A stretch of DNA of 64,000 nt, from NCBI RefSeq assembly GCF_002093745.1, contig NZ_MTSB01000003.1, forward strand, positions 124,001-188,000, given 5' to 3'. This DNA comes from Pseudomonas graminis. Lineage in GTDB: Bacteria; Pseudomonadota; Gammaproteobacteria; Pseudomonadales; Pseudomonadaceae. Position numbers and translations under genes: made by a program. Positions within the stretch are counted from its first letter, which is position 1. Every line of letters begins with the position of its first letter. Under the pieces are notes generated by a model. The model saw only the letters and a list, made by a program, of their open reading frames with translations. It made no database searches and was not told the origin of the DNA. Positions 12,817 to 22,010 of the stretch are shown here, in pieces.

Positions 12817-13818
12817 ATGAATCGAGTGATAAACGACCCGGACCAGGTGGTCGAGGACATGTTGCGTGGCATTCTGGTCGCGCACCCCGAACTGTCCCAG
12901 AGCGACAGCAACCCGCGAGTCATCAGTAAAACCCGGCCTTCAGCACAGGGTCATGTGGGCATCGTCACCGGTGGCGGGTCGGGCCACGAGCCGGCCTTCC
13001 TCGGCTACGTCGGCCCCGGGCTGGTGGACGCGGTGGCTGTTGGCGAGATTTTCTCGTCGCCTACCGCGAAAAGTTTTTTCGACGCCTTTCGCGCTGCCGA
13101 TCACGGCGCAGGAATCGCCTGCTTGTATGGCAACTATGCGGGGGACAACATGAACGTAAAGCTGGCGATGAAAATGGCCGCCAGCAAGGACCTGCAGGTT
13201 CGCACCGTGGTTGCCAATGACGATGTGGCCTCGGCGCCGAAAGCCGACATCGCCAAACGGCGTGGCGTGGCCGGGGAGATTTTCATGTGGAAGGTGGGCG
13301 GTGCCGCCGCCGCACAGGGCTACGACCTCAATGGCGTGATCCGCGTCGCCCAGAAAGCCGTGGACCAGTGCCGCTCCATCGGCATCGGCCTGACGCCTTG
13401 CACCATCGCGGCAGTCGGCAAGCCGAACTTCCAGATTCCGGACGGCAAGATGGAATTGGGCATTGGCCATCACGGTGAACCGGGCATCGAGGTCATTCCC
13501 ATCGAATCCGCAGCCGCAATGGCCGAGCGAATGCTGACACCTATCCTCGCCGACCGGGATTTCAGCGCTGACGAGAGTGTCGTGGTACTGGTTTCCGGGC
13601 TTGGTGCGACTCCGGTGATGGAGCTGTACATCTTTTACGCCGAAGTGGAAAGCCAGCTCAAAGCCAAGGGCTTGAACATTCATCGCTGCTACGTCGGCAA
13701 CTACTTTACCTCGCTGGAGATGATGGGCGTGACCCTCACCCTGCTGGGCCTGGATGACGAACTGAAAACCCTGATCGACCACCCTTGCCGCTCCATCGGC
13801 ATGACCCAGGCGGAGTGA
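12817..13818 (+). CDS. dhaK: Dihydroxyacetone/erythrulose kinase, DhaK-type substrate-binding subunit
   Basis: 333 residues, the normal DhaK length. TGGGSGHEPAF and YGNYAGDNMN form the substrate pocket. The histidine that covalently binds the ketose hemiaminal is expected in GIGHHGEPG. The DhaL subunit follows 3 bp later. In D-erythrulose kinase (DerK) the two domains are usually fused; here they are separate genes. No DhaM or other PTS protein is present, so ATP rather than phosphoenolpyruvate is the likely phosphate donor. Dihydroxyacetone is possible as substrate, but the rpiB and polyol dehydrogenases favour a C4 ketose. Confidence 0.88.
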   Translation: MNRVINDPDQVVEDMLRGILVAHPELSQSDSNPRVISKTRPSAQGHVGIVTGGGSGHEPAFLGYVGPGLVDAVAVGEIFSSPTAKSFFDAFRAADHGAGIACLYGNYAGDNMNVKLAMKMAASKDLQVRTVVANDDVASAPKADIAKRRGVAGEIFMWKVGGAAAAQGYDLNGVIRVAQKAVDQCRSIGIGLTPCTIAAVGKPNFQIPDGKMELGIGHHGEPGIEVIPIESAAAMAERMLTPILADRDFSADESVVVLVSGLGATPVMELYIFYAEVESQLKAKGLNIHRCYVGNYFTSLEMMGVTLTLLGLDDELKTLIDHPCRSIGMTQAE

Positions 13819-13821
13819 ACC

Positions 13822-14472
13822 ATGAGCCAGTATTTTTCCACACAGGACGGCACCGCTATCGTCTCGGATCTGGTGAGCGTGATCGTTGCCAACCGCGAAT
13901 ACCTCAGCGAAGTCGATGGCGCCATCGGTGACGGCGATCATGGCATCAATATGGCCAAGGGCTTTGCCCATTGCGGCCGCAACATCGAAGGCCGTCGGCT
14001 GACCCTGGCCGAAGCGCTGGACGAGTTGACCCTCAGCTTGATGGAAGGCATTGGCGGCTCGATGGGGCCGCTGTATGGCAGCCTGTTCATTGGCATGGCT
14101 GACAAGGTGCGCGGCCGTGAAGAGATCGATGCCGACACCTTCGCCAGCCTGCTGCGTGGCGGACTGACGTCATTGCAGGACATTACCGAAGCCGGGGTGG
14201 GCGACAAATGCCTGATGGACACGCTGATTCCAGCCGTCGAAGCCTTTGAACAGGCGCACGCTGCCGGCGCCTCATTCAACGAAGCCCTTGAGGCGATGAA
14301 ACGCGCTGCCACACAGGGGCGCGACTCGACAAAAGCGCTGATGGCAAAAATCGGCAGGGCCAGCCGGCTGGGTGAGCGCTCTGTCGGCGTGCTGGATGCG
14401 GGGGCGGTGTCGTGCTGCCTGATACTGACGCAACTGGCAGACTCAGTGCAGCCGAGGCTGAACAGCCTGTAA
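13822..14472 (+). CDS. dhaL: Dihydroxyacetone/erythrulose kinase, DhaL-type nucleotide-binding subunit
   Basis: 216 residues. The metal- and nucleotide-binding aspartates are in DGAIGDGDHGINM, and GGSMGPLYGSLF and LMDTLIPAVEAF are DhaL hallmarks. It acts with the preceding DhaK, binding ATP-Mg and transferring phosphate to the covalently held ketose. It is the last gene of the plus-strand operon; its stop is 14 bp from the convergent Rieske gene, and I see no clear terminator hairpin between them. Confidence 0.9.
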   Translation: MSQYFSTQDGTAIVSDLVSVIVANREYLSEVDGAIGDGDHGINMAKGFAHCGRNIEGRRLTLAEALDELTLSLMEGIGGSMGPLYGSLFIGMADKVRGREEIDADTFASLLRGGLTSLQDITEAGVGDKCLMDTLIPAVEAFEQAHAAGASFNEALEAMKRAATQGRDSTKALMAKIGRASRLGERSVGVLDAGAVSCCLILTQLADSVQPRLNSL

Positions 14473-14485
14473 AGACACCGCCCTG

Positions 14486-15571
14486 TCACAGCTCGAAGCG
14501 GACCCGACGCTCGCGGCGCTGTGCTTCTGGCAACGCTTCACCACGCCGGACCGCCGCCAGCAACTGCTCGACACCCACGTGAATGGCGTCAGCGGGCACG
14601 TTGCACGGCTTGAAGTTTGCGGCGTTGTCGAGGCCTTCGCGGTGCGCGCGAATGATGTTGACGTCCTGTTGAATCACGATGTGCGTATACAGATGAATGA
14701 ACGGACGCAGCATTCGCAACACCCAGCGTGGCACCGGAAAGCGGTAGGCGATATAGGTGTAGACGCACGACTGGCGTTCGTTGATCGGGGTGATCTGGCT
14801 GACAATCAGAAAACCCGAGCGCTTGCCCCAAAGGTAATCACAGAACGTCACATTCGGGGCCAGGAAGCGATCGGTATGCACGAGCGACTCGGCCTTCGGG
14901 TTGGTCAGCCATTGCATCATCCCGATCTTGTCGACCTCATCGTGATAGGTGACTTCAATGCTTTGCGCCTTGCAGGCAAGCGTCGCTTCCATTGCCCGAC
15001 CGCTACTGGAACGAAAAATACCTTCGTGAACGAACACCGTGTGCGGCACATCCAGAAAGTTCTGCACCAGGCTGCCGACATCGGCGTCGAAGGTATTGAT
15101 CATGAAATACGACTGCCACGGGCTTTCACCATAGGCTGGAAGTCTGAAAACCGGTTTTTCACAAGCATCATCACGGCCGGTGTACACCCAGACCAGTCCG
15201 TCCTGCTCGCACACGGCAAAGTGCCGTTGCCGATAACGATAGCCGGGAGACTTAGCGTCGCCCTGCCCGCCATCGACACTTGGAATATGTACCACTTGCC
15301 CTTCGGCGTCGTAGCGCCAGCCGTGATAAGGGCACACCAGGCAATCTTCGCTCACATTGCCTGCCGACAGCCGGGTGCCGCGGTGTACGCACTGGTCGAG
15401 CAGCGCCGCGGCCTGTCCGTTGCGTTGGCGAAACAGGACGATATTCAGGCCCATAATGGTTGCCTGATAAGGCTTACCGTCGCGCAACTGCTTCTGTGTA
15501 CACGCCACATACCACTGCTCGAGCGTTCCATCGACAGGTGTCTCGTTGTCGCGGTTCAAAGGTGCGGACAT
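14486..15571 (-). CDS. Rieske-type aromatic-ring/aliphatic oxygenase, alpha subunit-like
   Basis: 361 residues. The N-terminal Rieske [2Fe-2S] site is complete: Cys61-x-His63 (CVHRG) and Cys80-x2-His83 (CPYHGW). The C-terminal catalytic domain has NFLDVPHTVFVHEG, matching the DxxHTxFVH iron-ligand motif of the PaO/VanA/Tic55-like branch. It would hydroxylate or demethylate a substrate using electrons from a reductase that is not encoded nearby. Its start overlaps the GH3 stop by 16 bp, making it the third gene of a desaturase-GH3-Rieske operon. Confidence 0.87.
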   Translation of the reverse strand: MSAPLNRDNETPVDGTLEQWYVACTQKQLRDGKPYQATIMGLNIVLFRQRNGQAAALLDQCVHRGTRLSAGNVSEDCLVCPYHGWRYDAEGQVVHIPSVDGGQGDAKSPGYRYRQRHFAVCEQDGLVWVYTGRDDACEKPVFRLPAYGESPWQSYFMINTFDADVGSLVQNFLDVPHTVFVHEGIFRSSSGRAMEATLACKAQSIEVTYHDEVDKIGMMQWLTNPKAESLVHTDRFLAPNVTFCDYLWGKRSGFLIVSQITPINERQSCVYTYIAYRFPVPRWVLRMLRPFIHLYTHIVIQQDVNIIRAHREGLDNAANFKPCNVPADAIHVGVEQLLAAVRRGEALPEAQRRERRVRFEL

Positions 15572-17166
15572 TCAGGGTCTTCCGTGATTGCAAGAAAGGC
15601 ATTGGCCATGTCCAGACGACTCACCAGTGCGCGAGGTTTGACGTCTCCCGCACGAATACCGCTCGACTCGGCGGCGCATTGCAGCATTTCGGCGAGTGTG
15701 GACGCACCCCCACTGACGAAACGCACACGCACAGGCCCCAACTGGCCAAGACTGCGCGCATGTGCGTAGTGAAAAGCGCCTTGCAGCGCGGTCTCGATAG
15801 CTGTTGCCAGCGCCTGACTGCCTACACCGGTCGCCGCTGGCGTCGCTACCAACGCCAGATAATGCGGCGGCGTGTTTCTGCAATCGGGTAACAGGCATGC
15901 ACTGTCTGCGCCGTCGATGCACTGCGCCAGCACCCGTTCGACGAGTTGCTCATCCAGTTTTTCGCCCACCAGGTCGCACGCACTCGCACAGCGTCCGACA
16001 AACTCCACACGGGGCGTGCCTGCCAGCTTGCCGACCACACGCACCCTGTCGCCCAAGGCATATCGGTAAAGACCTGCGCCAGTGGTCAGTAATACCTGCG
16101 CGGTTTCACCCATGCGCAATGAGTGAGCGTCCCTTGGCACCCCTTCGTCATCAATGAATTCCAGATAATGACTACCAATCGCCAGCGGGCACCCTTCTCC
16201 TTCCCCCACCGGGACACTGACCACGCCTTCGGTCGCGAACAGCCCCTTGGGCAGCCACTGCGCCTGAGGAAAGCGCACAGCCAGTTGCACGGCGTATCCA
16301 CGACTCGGTCCATCCATCCAGCAACTCACCGCCGCAAGGCGGGGCCATAACTCGGTGAACACGCCATGTGTACGTGCATGGCGCAGGGCCGTGTTACGTG
16401 ACGCTGGCAGCATTGCTTCCAGCCAGGCACAGGTTTGCCGGCTTTCGGGGTGTTCAGTATCGAATAGCGGCTGCAGCAGGCTGGTCAGAAATGTCGGGCT
16501 CCACACGCTGATAAAGCTCAGTTCGGCATCTGCGACCAGTGCCAGCAAGGTCTGCCTGCGCCAGCGTGCGGCATCCTGAGCCAGGTCTGGAATAAGCAAC
16601 GTGCCCGCCAGCCCGGCAATCGCGCTGCCTTCCAGGTATTGCAGATCACTGGCGCTGCCAACCGGGATACCATTGGCGGTCATCGCAGGCGGCTGCAAAG
16701 GCGGCGACATCGACCAATACCCGCTGCCGTGGCTGATTTCAGGCACCTGGCGGTACATATCCGCTAGCCAGACCGTTAACGACCCCTGCAACTGGGCCAG
16801 AAACTCACGCGTGTAGGGAATGTGTTTCTGCAGCGCGCTGTTGCCGCTGCTGCGCTCGAAAAACAAGGGCGGACTGCTGGTCAGCACTGCGCCGTTTTCG
16901 TGCTGCGCACGTTCGATCCAGAGCTGCAGTTCGGCGTAAGTATGCGTCGGCACCTTGTCGCGAAACGCCGCAACATTGCGGATACCGGCAAAGTCATGGG
17001 CACGGCCGAAGGCACAGTCGCGATTGGCCGCCAGCATGCGTTGCAGCAATTGCGCCTGGGCCTCTTCGGGTTGCTCGAACTGCCTTTGCCAGCTATCCAG
17101 TGTGGATTGCGCGTCGTCGACGAAAGACCGCCACAAGGCTTTTTTCAGATTGCCGTCAGCTTGCAT
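15556..17166 (-). CDS. GH3 auxin-promoter family protein (ATP-dependent acyl-amide synthetase)
   Basis: 536 residues from ATG 17166, which overlaps the desaturase stop as TGATG. GH3 signatures are FERSSGNSALQKHIPYT (ATP phosphate loop) and TTGAGLYRYALGDRVRV (GLYRYxxGD). Plant GH3 enzymes adenylate a carboxylic acid and couple it to an amino acid. Bacterial homologues are mostly uncharacterised. Between a desaturase and a Rieske oxygenase, it may activate a fatty or aromatic acid for amide formation. Auxin conjugation (like IaaL) is possible in a plant-associated bacterium, but nothing here points to it specifically. Confidence 0.85.
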   Translation of the reverse strand: MQADGNLKKALWRSFVDDAQSTLDSWQRQFEQPEEAQAQLLQRMLAANRDCAFGRAHDFAGIRNVAAFRDKVPTHTYAELQLWIERAQHENGAVLTSSPPLFFERSSGNSALQKHIPYTREFLAQLQGSLTVWLADMYRQVPEISHGSGYWSMSPPLQPPAMTANGIPVGSASDLQYLEGSAIAGLAGTLLIPDLAQDAARWRRQTLLALVADAELSFISVWSPTFLTSLLQPLFDTEHPESRQTCAWLEAMLPASRNTALRHARTHGVFTELWPRLAAVSCWMDGPSRGYAVQLAVRFPQAQWLPKGLFATEGVVSVPVGEGEGCPLAIGSHYLEFIDDEGVPRDAHSLRMGETAQVLLTTGAGLYRYALGDRVRVVGKLAGTPRVEFVGRCASACDLVGEKLDEQLVERVLAQCIDGADSACLLPDCRNTPPHYLALVATPAATGVGSQALATAIETALQGAFHYAHARSLGQLGPVRVRFVSGGASTLAEMLQCAAESSGIRAGDVKPRALVSRLDMANAFLAITEDPECPHL

Positions 17167-18095
17167 CAAAAGTACGTCTTGTCGAGTTGCGTCAAATCAT
17201 CGGGCAGGCGTTGCGGCGGCGTGAACACCTGCAGCCAGCCGAACCACAAAGGCCGGGTTTCCTTGAGATTGGACGCCGCATGCATGTGCTGCCAATGCAT
17301 GTGCGAATGGCGATGATGGGTCAGGTTGTAGTTGAAATTGAGAAATGCCCAGCGCACCAGCCGTGGCGCACGCATGTTGTAGGCACCTTCGACCACATCT
17401 ATCGGGGTGCGCATGTGGTACACCCACTGCAATGACGACCAGGAAAACCCGAAGGCAATGTAGGTAATCAATACGGCTTCCCAGGTCCAGCCAAGCAGGT
17501 ACGCGCAAGCCAGCCACAATACGATGCCTGCGATGACCTCCTTGCGGATACGCCGAAAGTCGCGGATGGAAAAGTCTTTGAATGCCGCAGCGTAGGTGTT
17601 GACCTCGCCACTCTGCGACCAGCGATCGGCCACGCGCGGTGGCAGCAACGGCAGCAGCAGGCTGCCGATGAACGCCGCCAGCCAGATACCGCCGAGTACT
17701 GCAAAGTAATACTCCAGGCGTTTACGCAGCAGGGACTCATCGGGCATGGCGAAGTCTGCCAGTTCAGCCCGCGTACGGTTTCGGGAGTGATGGCCGAGGT
17801 GATTGATATGAATGAGCGTCGCGGACGCGCCAAACAGGGTGGACGCCCAGCACATCATCAGGTAATTGGTGGTCTTGTCACTGTGCGCCAGGCTGTGAAA
17901 CGCCTCGTGCATCATCGAGAAAACACCCTGCATGACCAGGCAGAACGGGATCAGGATCAGCCATTTCCAGGCACCTGCGTCGGTGTGGGACAGCCATGTG
18001 AGGGTCGCGCCCCAGAGCAGCGTCTGAAGAGCCAGCACAGCCAGATTCGCCGCATCGAAGCGGCGCGCCAGTGAAATATCCTTATAACTGCGCAT
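17166..18095 (-). CDS. Fatty acid desaturase-family membrane di-iron enzyme
   Basis: 309 residues from ATG 18095 (an upstream start at 18134 is possible but lacks support). The three histidine clusters are present: HEAFHSLAH near residue 63, HINHLGHHSRNRTRAE and NYNLTHHRHSHMHW near the C-terminus, with hydrophobic segments between them. The family inserts double bonds or hydroxyl groups into acyl or carotenoid-like substrates in the inner membrane. It is the first gene of the operon that continues into GH3 and Rieske, divergent from 18219. Confidence 0.87.
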   Translation of the reverse strand: MRSYKDISLARRFDAANLAVLALQTLLWGATLTWLSHTDAGAWKWLILIPFCLVMQGVFSMMHEAFHSLAHSDKTTNYLMMCWASTLFGASATLIHINHLGHHSRNRTRAELADFAMPDESLLRKRLEYYFAVLGGIWLAAFIGSLLLPLLPPRVADRWSQSGEVNTYAAAFKDFSIRDFRRIRKEVIAGIVLWLACAYLLGWTWEAVLITYIAFGFSWSSLQWVYHMRTPIDVVEGAYNMRAPRLVRWAFLNFNYNLTHHRHSHMHWQHMHAASNLKETRPLWFGWLQVFTPPQRLPDDLTQLDKTYF

Positions 18096-18218
18096 AAATG
18101 ACCACGTGTAAAAACGCCGAGTATACCTGCCCACGCACCAGTCAGGTTATTCGGCCGTTTCAAGCCTGCCAGACTCTGGCACACTGTCGACCCAGGTCAC
18201 TACGGTAAGCCGAGCACC

Positions 18219-19085
18219 ATGTCGCTGTTCAAACGCATCCTGTCCCGACGCTCGGCGGCACAACTCTCCCCACAGGCTATCGCGCACCGCTCGATACGTT
18301 TTACGTTCGATGACAGCATCCCCCGCTACTGGCACGCAGGCCGGGTACACACCACACGCTTTTTCGATTGCCTGTCGTTCATGTTTCCGCAAGGAGAAAA
18401 AATCTTCATCGAGAGCGTGGTGCATTTTCGTCACGCGCTCGACAAGGGTAGCGCGCTGGACAGGGCTGTCGACGACTTCATCTTTCAGGAAGCGTCCCAC
18501 ATGCGCGAGCACCGCGCCTATAACCAGCGCCTTGAAGCACAAGGCGCGCCGGTCGAGAGGCTGGACCGCATGCTGCTGCGGCGCTTGAAGGAAAGCGAGC
18601 GGCTGCCGGCCAGCTTCCGACTGGCGCTGACCGCCAGCCTGGAGCACATTACCGCGATACTTTCCGATCAGATTTTGCGTAATCCGGCAGTCCTCAAGAG
18701 CGCCGACCCGACGATGGCCGCGCTATGGCGCTGGCACGCGCTGGAAGAGATCGAGCACAAGGCGGTTGCCTATGACGTGCTGTGTACCGTCGAGCGCAAC
18801 CCGTTCCGGCGTTATCTGCTGCGCTGCGTGGCGATGATCAGTCTGTCGGTGTATTTCACCTTCGACCTCTCGTACTTTACCTATCACCTGGTGCGCGGTG
18901 ACCAGCAGCACCGCAACTGGCGTGAATGGCTGCGCCTGCAGTGGTGGCTGTTGGTCAATCCGGGGCTGCTTTCGCGGATCATACCCGCCGGGTTGTTCTG
19001 GTTCGTGCCCGGTTTCCATCCCGACCGCATCGATACCCGCGAGCTGCTTCACACGGCTCGCCAGGCACTCGATGAACAGCGTTGA
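18219..19085 (+). CDS. PF10118-type metal-dependent protein (ferritin-like di-iron fold)
   Basis: 288 residues. EKIFIESVVHFR, FQEASHMREHRAYN and HALEEIEHKAVAYDV carry the E/H ligands of the family annotated as predicted metal-dependent hydrolase (PF10118), which looks like a ferritin-like di-iron protein. The C-terminal third has a hydrophobic stretch (YLLRCVAMISLSVYFTF), so membrane association is likely. The function of the family is not established. It diverges from the desaturase-GH3-Rieske operon and is directly followed, without a gap, by an alpha/beta hydrolase-like gene. Confidence 0.75.
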   Translation: MSLFKRILSRRSAAQLSPQAIAHRSIRFTFDDSIPRYWHAGRVHTTRFFDCLSFMFPQGEKIFIESVVHFRHALDKGSALDRAVDDFIFQEASHMREHRAYNQRLEAQGAPVERLDRMLLRRLKESERLPASFRLALTASLEHITAILSDQILRNPAVLKSADPTMAALWRWHALEEIEHKAVAYDVLCTVERNPFRRYLLRCVAMISLSVYFTFDLSYFTYHLVRGDQQHRNWREWLRLQWWLLVNPGLLSRIIPAGLFWFVPGFHPDRIDTRELLHTARQALDEQR

Positions 19086-20018
19086 ATGCTGCCTGCGTGG
19101 CCTGACCGCATGACGATGATCTGGACGCCCGAGGGCTTCGATGACTGGCAACGGCATTTTCCGGACACGGTTTTCAGGCGCCCTGCTGACGGGCTGGACT
19201 GGACCGGGCTTTTTCTGAAGGGCTGGCAGACAGCCTCGCTCGGACTGCCCAAAGACACACTGGTGGTGCTGGTCGCCGGTCTTTATTCGGAATTCATACT
19301 CTACTGCAATCGTGCCTGTGCGCGGTCGCTGAAGTCAGAGGGCTACGAAGTCCTGCGCATGCCGGTGCGGTCTTCGCGCGGCGTGATAGCGCAAGGCGAG
19401 CACATCGCGAAGGTCCTCGGCACGCGCCTCAAGCCAAGGCAACGTTTTGTGGTGCTGGCGCACAGCAAGGGCAGTCTCGACACACTGGCGGCGCTGTCAC
19501 AGCACCACGACTTGCTCGACGCCTGTGACGGTATCGCGCTGGTGCAGCCGCCTGTCGGCCCCTCGCCAATCATCAATGATTTGCTGGGCTGCAGCGCTCG
19601 CGAAGCGGGGCCGGGTTATCGAATGGATGCGTTCCGTCAAGCGCTGGTCAACAGCGCGCCCCTCGCCGAAGGCACCCGTGACATCAGCAGCCGACGCGAC
19701 CCGCGCGTGGCCGAGATGCTCAGCGCCCTGCCTGCATCATTGCATTGCCTGCATGTGGTCAGTTGGTCCGCCGTGCGGCGCTCACGCTTCGACACTCACC
19801 ATCAACGCCTGAACGCCTTGCGCCCTGGGCATGCGCATGATGGCCAGTTCTATATGCAAGACCTGTCATTGCCGGGTATCCCGCAGGTCTGCCTGCCGGA
19901 TCTGGATCATGGCCAGCCGATTCTGGGCGGCGCCGGTTTTGATCCTGCAAGATTCTGGCGGACGTTACTGGAAATCCTGCACCAGACGCGTCCTGTCAGG
20001 GCCGATCACACCAGGTAG
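19086..20018 (+). CDS. Alpha/beta hydrolase-like protein
   Basis: 310 residues if it starts at ATG 19086, immediately after the previous stop; ATG 19110 is an alternative. LVVLVAGLYSEF resembles the oxyanion-hole strand, and VVLAHSKGSLDTL contains the nucleophile elbow (Ser in AHSKG). PDLDHGQPI is a candidate for the catalytic His. A lipase/thioesterase-like activity on an acyl product of this locus is plausible but unproven. The end overlaps the convergent 20006 gene by 13 bp. Confidence 0.65.
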   Translation: MLPAWPDRMTMIWTPEGFDDWQRHFPDTVFRRPADGLDWTGLFLKGWQTASLGLPKDTLVVLVAGLYSEFILYCNRACARSLKSEGYEVLRMPVRSSRGVIAQGEHIAKVLGTRLKPRQRFVVLAHSKGSLDTLAALSQHHDLLDACDGIALVQPPVGPSPIINDLLGCSAREAGPGYRMDAFRQALVNSAPLAEGTRDISSRRDPRVAEMLSALPASLHCLHVVSWSAVRRSRFDTHHQRLNALRPGHAHDGQFYMQDLSLPGIPQVCLPDLDHGQPILGGAGFDPARFWRTLLEILHQTRPVRADHTR

Positions 20019-21121
20019 ATTTCGAACCCCGGAATACTCGCAGCAGATACTTCGCCAAAAGCAGGGGCCTTGCTGCTGCATGGCGCCGTGTAAAGGTCCA
20101 TCGGCAAGGACACGCTACGATAACGGTTCATTGCGGGCCAAAGCGGATCGTTGTCATACAGGCATAACTGCATCAGCGAATAGTCGTTGCGCACCTGCGT
20201 CCAGGCAACGTCCAGCAAGGCGGCGAACACATCGGGGGCACGCTGCCGAACCTGCAGATGAGTCAGGTAGATGTCTCGCAGCGCGTTGCCTGGCGCGGCG
20301 ATACCCGGTCTGCCCGCCAGGGGCGCGACCGCGTTGTAGCCCAGCCGCAGTAACCGCTGGGCAAAGGGCATTTGCTCGACGACGATACGCTTGATCCTGC
20401 CCGCGTCCCAGGGCGCGACGCAGCCAAGCAGGTTGTCGTAATCGTCGAGCGCCAGCAGAAACGAGCCAATCCCGAAATCCGGCCATTGACTGAGCCTGCG
20501 CTCGAATTCCGCCTCACTGAATACACAGCCGAACGGCTGCCGCGACGACTCGCTGTCAAGAAACGCTCGGAGCGCATCCAGATGCCGCGGCTCGGCTTGC
20601 AGCACTCGCATGCCGGCAGGCGTGCGAGGTGCGTGACTCATGCCCCGCTGACCATAAACCGATACATTGCTGTAGCCACGCCAGTGCGCAAGTTTCAGCG
20701 GGTTTGCGCGCCGTCCTCCCAGCAGGGACCGGGTCGCCAGCGGGTTGTCGCGAATGATGCAGCAATAGGCCTGTTGAGCGCCTGTCTCCAGCGACAGCGC
20801 CGCCAGACGCGTCTGCACGTCTGCCATCCATGACCGTGACAGCCGGCGGTCGGGCATCAACCGAAGGTCGCCCAGGTACGCCACCGGCTCGACGCGCCCC
20901 TGAACGTAGCCGTCACGCACCACCAGGCTGGCCGACCCGCGCAATTCGCCGTCCGGGCTTTCAGCAAGCCAGGTACGGTGGTCGGCGGCATGGCAGCGAT
21001 GCAGGGCGAAGTAATCAGGGCTGCGATCAAAGCGTAGTGGCATGCTGCCGCGCATCGCGTGCCGCTGTTGAAAGTCGATGAGCTGCGAACTGTCCGCCGA
21101 ACCGGCCTGGCGAATCAGCAC
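20006..21121 (-). CDS. GNAT-like hypothetical protein
   Basis: 371 residues if it starts at GTG 21121, which overlaps the upstream stop as GTGCTGA and opens with VLIRQAGSADSSQLIDF. Longer upstream starts exist but run through the preceding gene. YLGDLRLMPDRRLSRSWMAD and GAQQAYCCIIRDN look like the cofactor-binding strand and helix of a GCN5-related acyltransferase, with a second such region probable in the C-terminal half. The substrate is unknown. It is coupled to the preceding GNAT-like gene. Confidence 0.6.
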   Translation of the reverse strand: MLIRQAGSADSSQLIDFQQRHAMRGSMPLRFDRSPDYFALHRCHAADHRTWLAESPDGELRGSASLVVRDGYVQGRVEPVAYLGDLRLMPDRRLSRSWMADVQTRLAALSLETGAQQAYCCIIRDNPLATRSLLGGRRANPLKLAHWRGYSNVSVYGQRGMSHAPRTPAGMRVLQAEPRHLDALRAFLDSESSRQPFGCVFSEAEFERRLSQWPDFGIGSFLLALDDYDNLLGCVAPWDAGRIKRIVVEQMPFAQRLLRLGYNAVAPLAGRPGIAAPGNALRDIYLTHLQVRQRAPDVFAALLDVAWTQVRNDYSLMQLCLYDNDPLWPAMNRYRSVSLPMDLYTAPCSSKAPAFGEVSAASIPGFEIYLV

Positions 21122-21840
21122 GCCGGGCGCTGCTCGGCCATCAACAGACGTCGAGCCAGTGGCCGCAGGTTTTCGACAGTGAAGCGACACAGGCAAACCA
21201 GCTCGTCGCCTTGGGCGTAACGAGGGTTTTTCTGCAGAAAGTAGGCAACGTCCGGCAATCTCGCATGATTTTCCGGCACCTGCGCCAGCGCTTCGGTCAG
21301 TCGCCCCTGCGGGGTCTTGAAGGACAGCAGTCCGGTGGACGGGTCGTAGGCATCGCCAAAACGCGTCTGCGCAAGGTGATCCATCAACGCCTGAGTACGA
21401 GGGTCGGTCAAATGCCCCGCACGCGGCGCGTAATCCAGTACCATCGCCCGCAGGTACCGATAAGTCCGATGCCCTTTGCAGATCAGGAACCAGTACAGGG
21501 GAACGTCGGGGGCCAGACGCCACAGGTCGCCAATCAGTCGGGACCAGGCGAAGGCAAGTTGCTGGCTACCCCAGTGTTCAGGGGTGATGATGGTGTCACC
21601 AGAGAAAATGAACCTGCCGGGCTGATTGTCCCAGTTCATTTCAAACAGTTTCAGCGTCGAAAACCCCATGATCGCCTGATCGGGGTCGCGCAGAACAATG
21701 CAATGCGTCTTGTCATCCAAGTCCTGCCCGAACCGGACCCGGCAGGTGTCTTGATAACAGGCAGAATAGATCTCGAACATCCGGTCGATATCATTCGATT
21801 GCAGGTCGGAGCGCTCGACAGCGGTCGCGCACAAATTCAT
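21115..21840 (-). CDS. Hypothetical protein, possible GNAT acyltransferase
   Basis: 241 residues from ATG 21840 (upstream start at 21903 less likely). The N-terminal RMFEIYSACYQDT and the strand HCIVLRDPDQAIMGFSTL are reminiscent of a GNAT fold, followed by ITPEHWGSQQLAFAWSRLIGDLW. No catalytic signature is decisive. It is the first of two overlapping genes and diverges from the PAP2-desaturase fusion. I would call it an orphan with a weak GNAT prediction. Confidence 0.5.
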   Translation of the reverse strand: MNLCATAVERSDLQSNDIDRMFEIYSACYQDTCRVRFGQDLDDKTHCIVLRDPDQAIMGFSTLKLFEMNWDNQPGRFIFSGDTIITPEHWGSQQLAFAWSRLIGDLWRLAPDVPLYWFLICKGHRTYRYLRAMVLDYAPRAGHLTDPRTQALMDHLAQTRFGDAYDPSTGLLSFKTPQGRLTEALAQVPENHARLPDVAYFLQKNPRYAQGDELVCLCRFTVENLRPLARRLLMAEQRPAC

Positions 21841-22010
21841 GGAGGCCTTCGATGTATGGAAACACAATGACCGGATTCTGAATGGCCGGGCCGCAGAGGG
21901 CAATGAATCTATTCTCCTCGGCGTCCCGCGTCGCGAATCACCACCGTGCGCACATCAGCCTGACTGACTGTTCGCTTGAGCACGTACCGATTGAACCAGG
22001 CTTTGTCTAC

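Noticed and set aside
11640..13971. Long minus-strand frames opposite the zinc dehydrogenase and DhaK genes
   Set aside because: No family motifs; they are shadows of well-recognised plus-strand enzymes.
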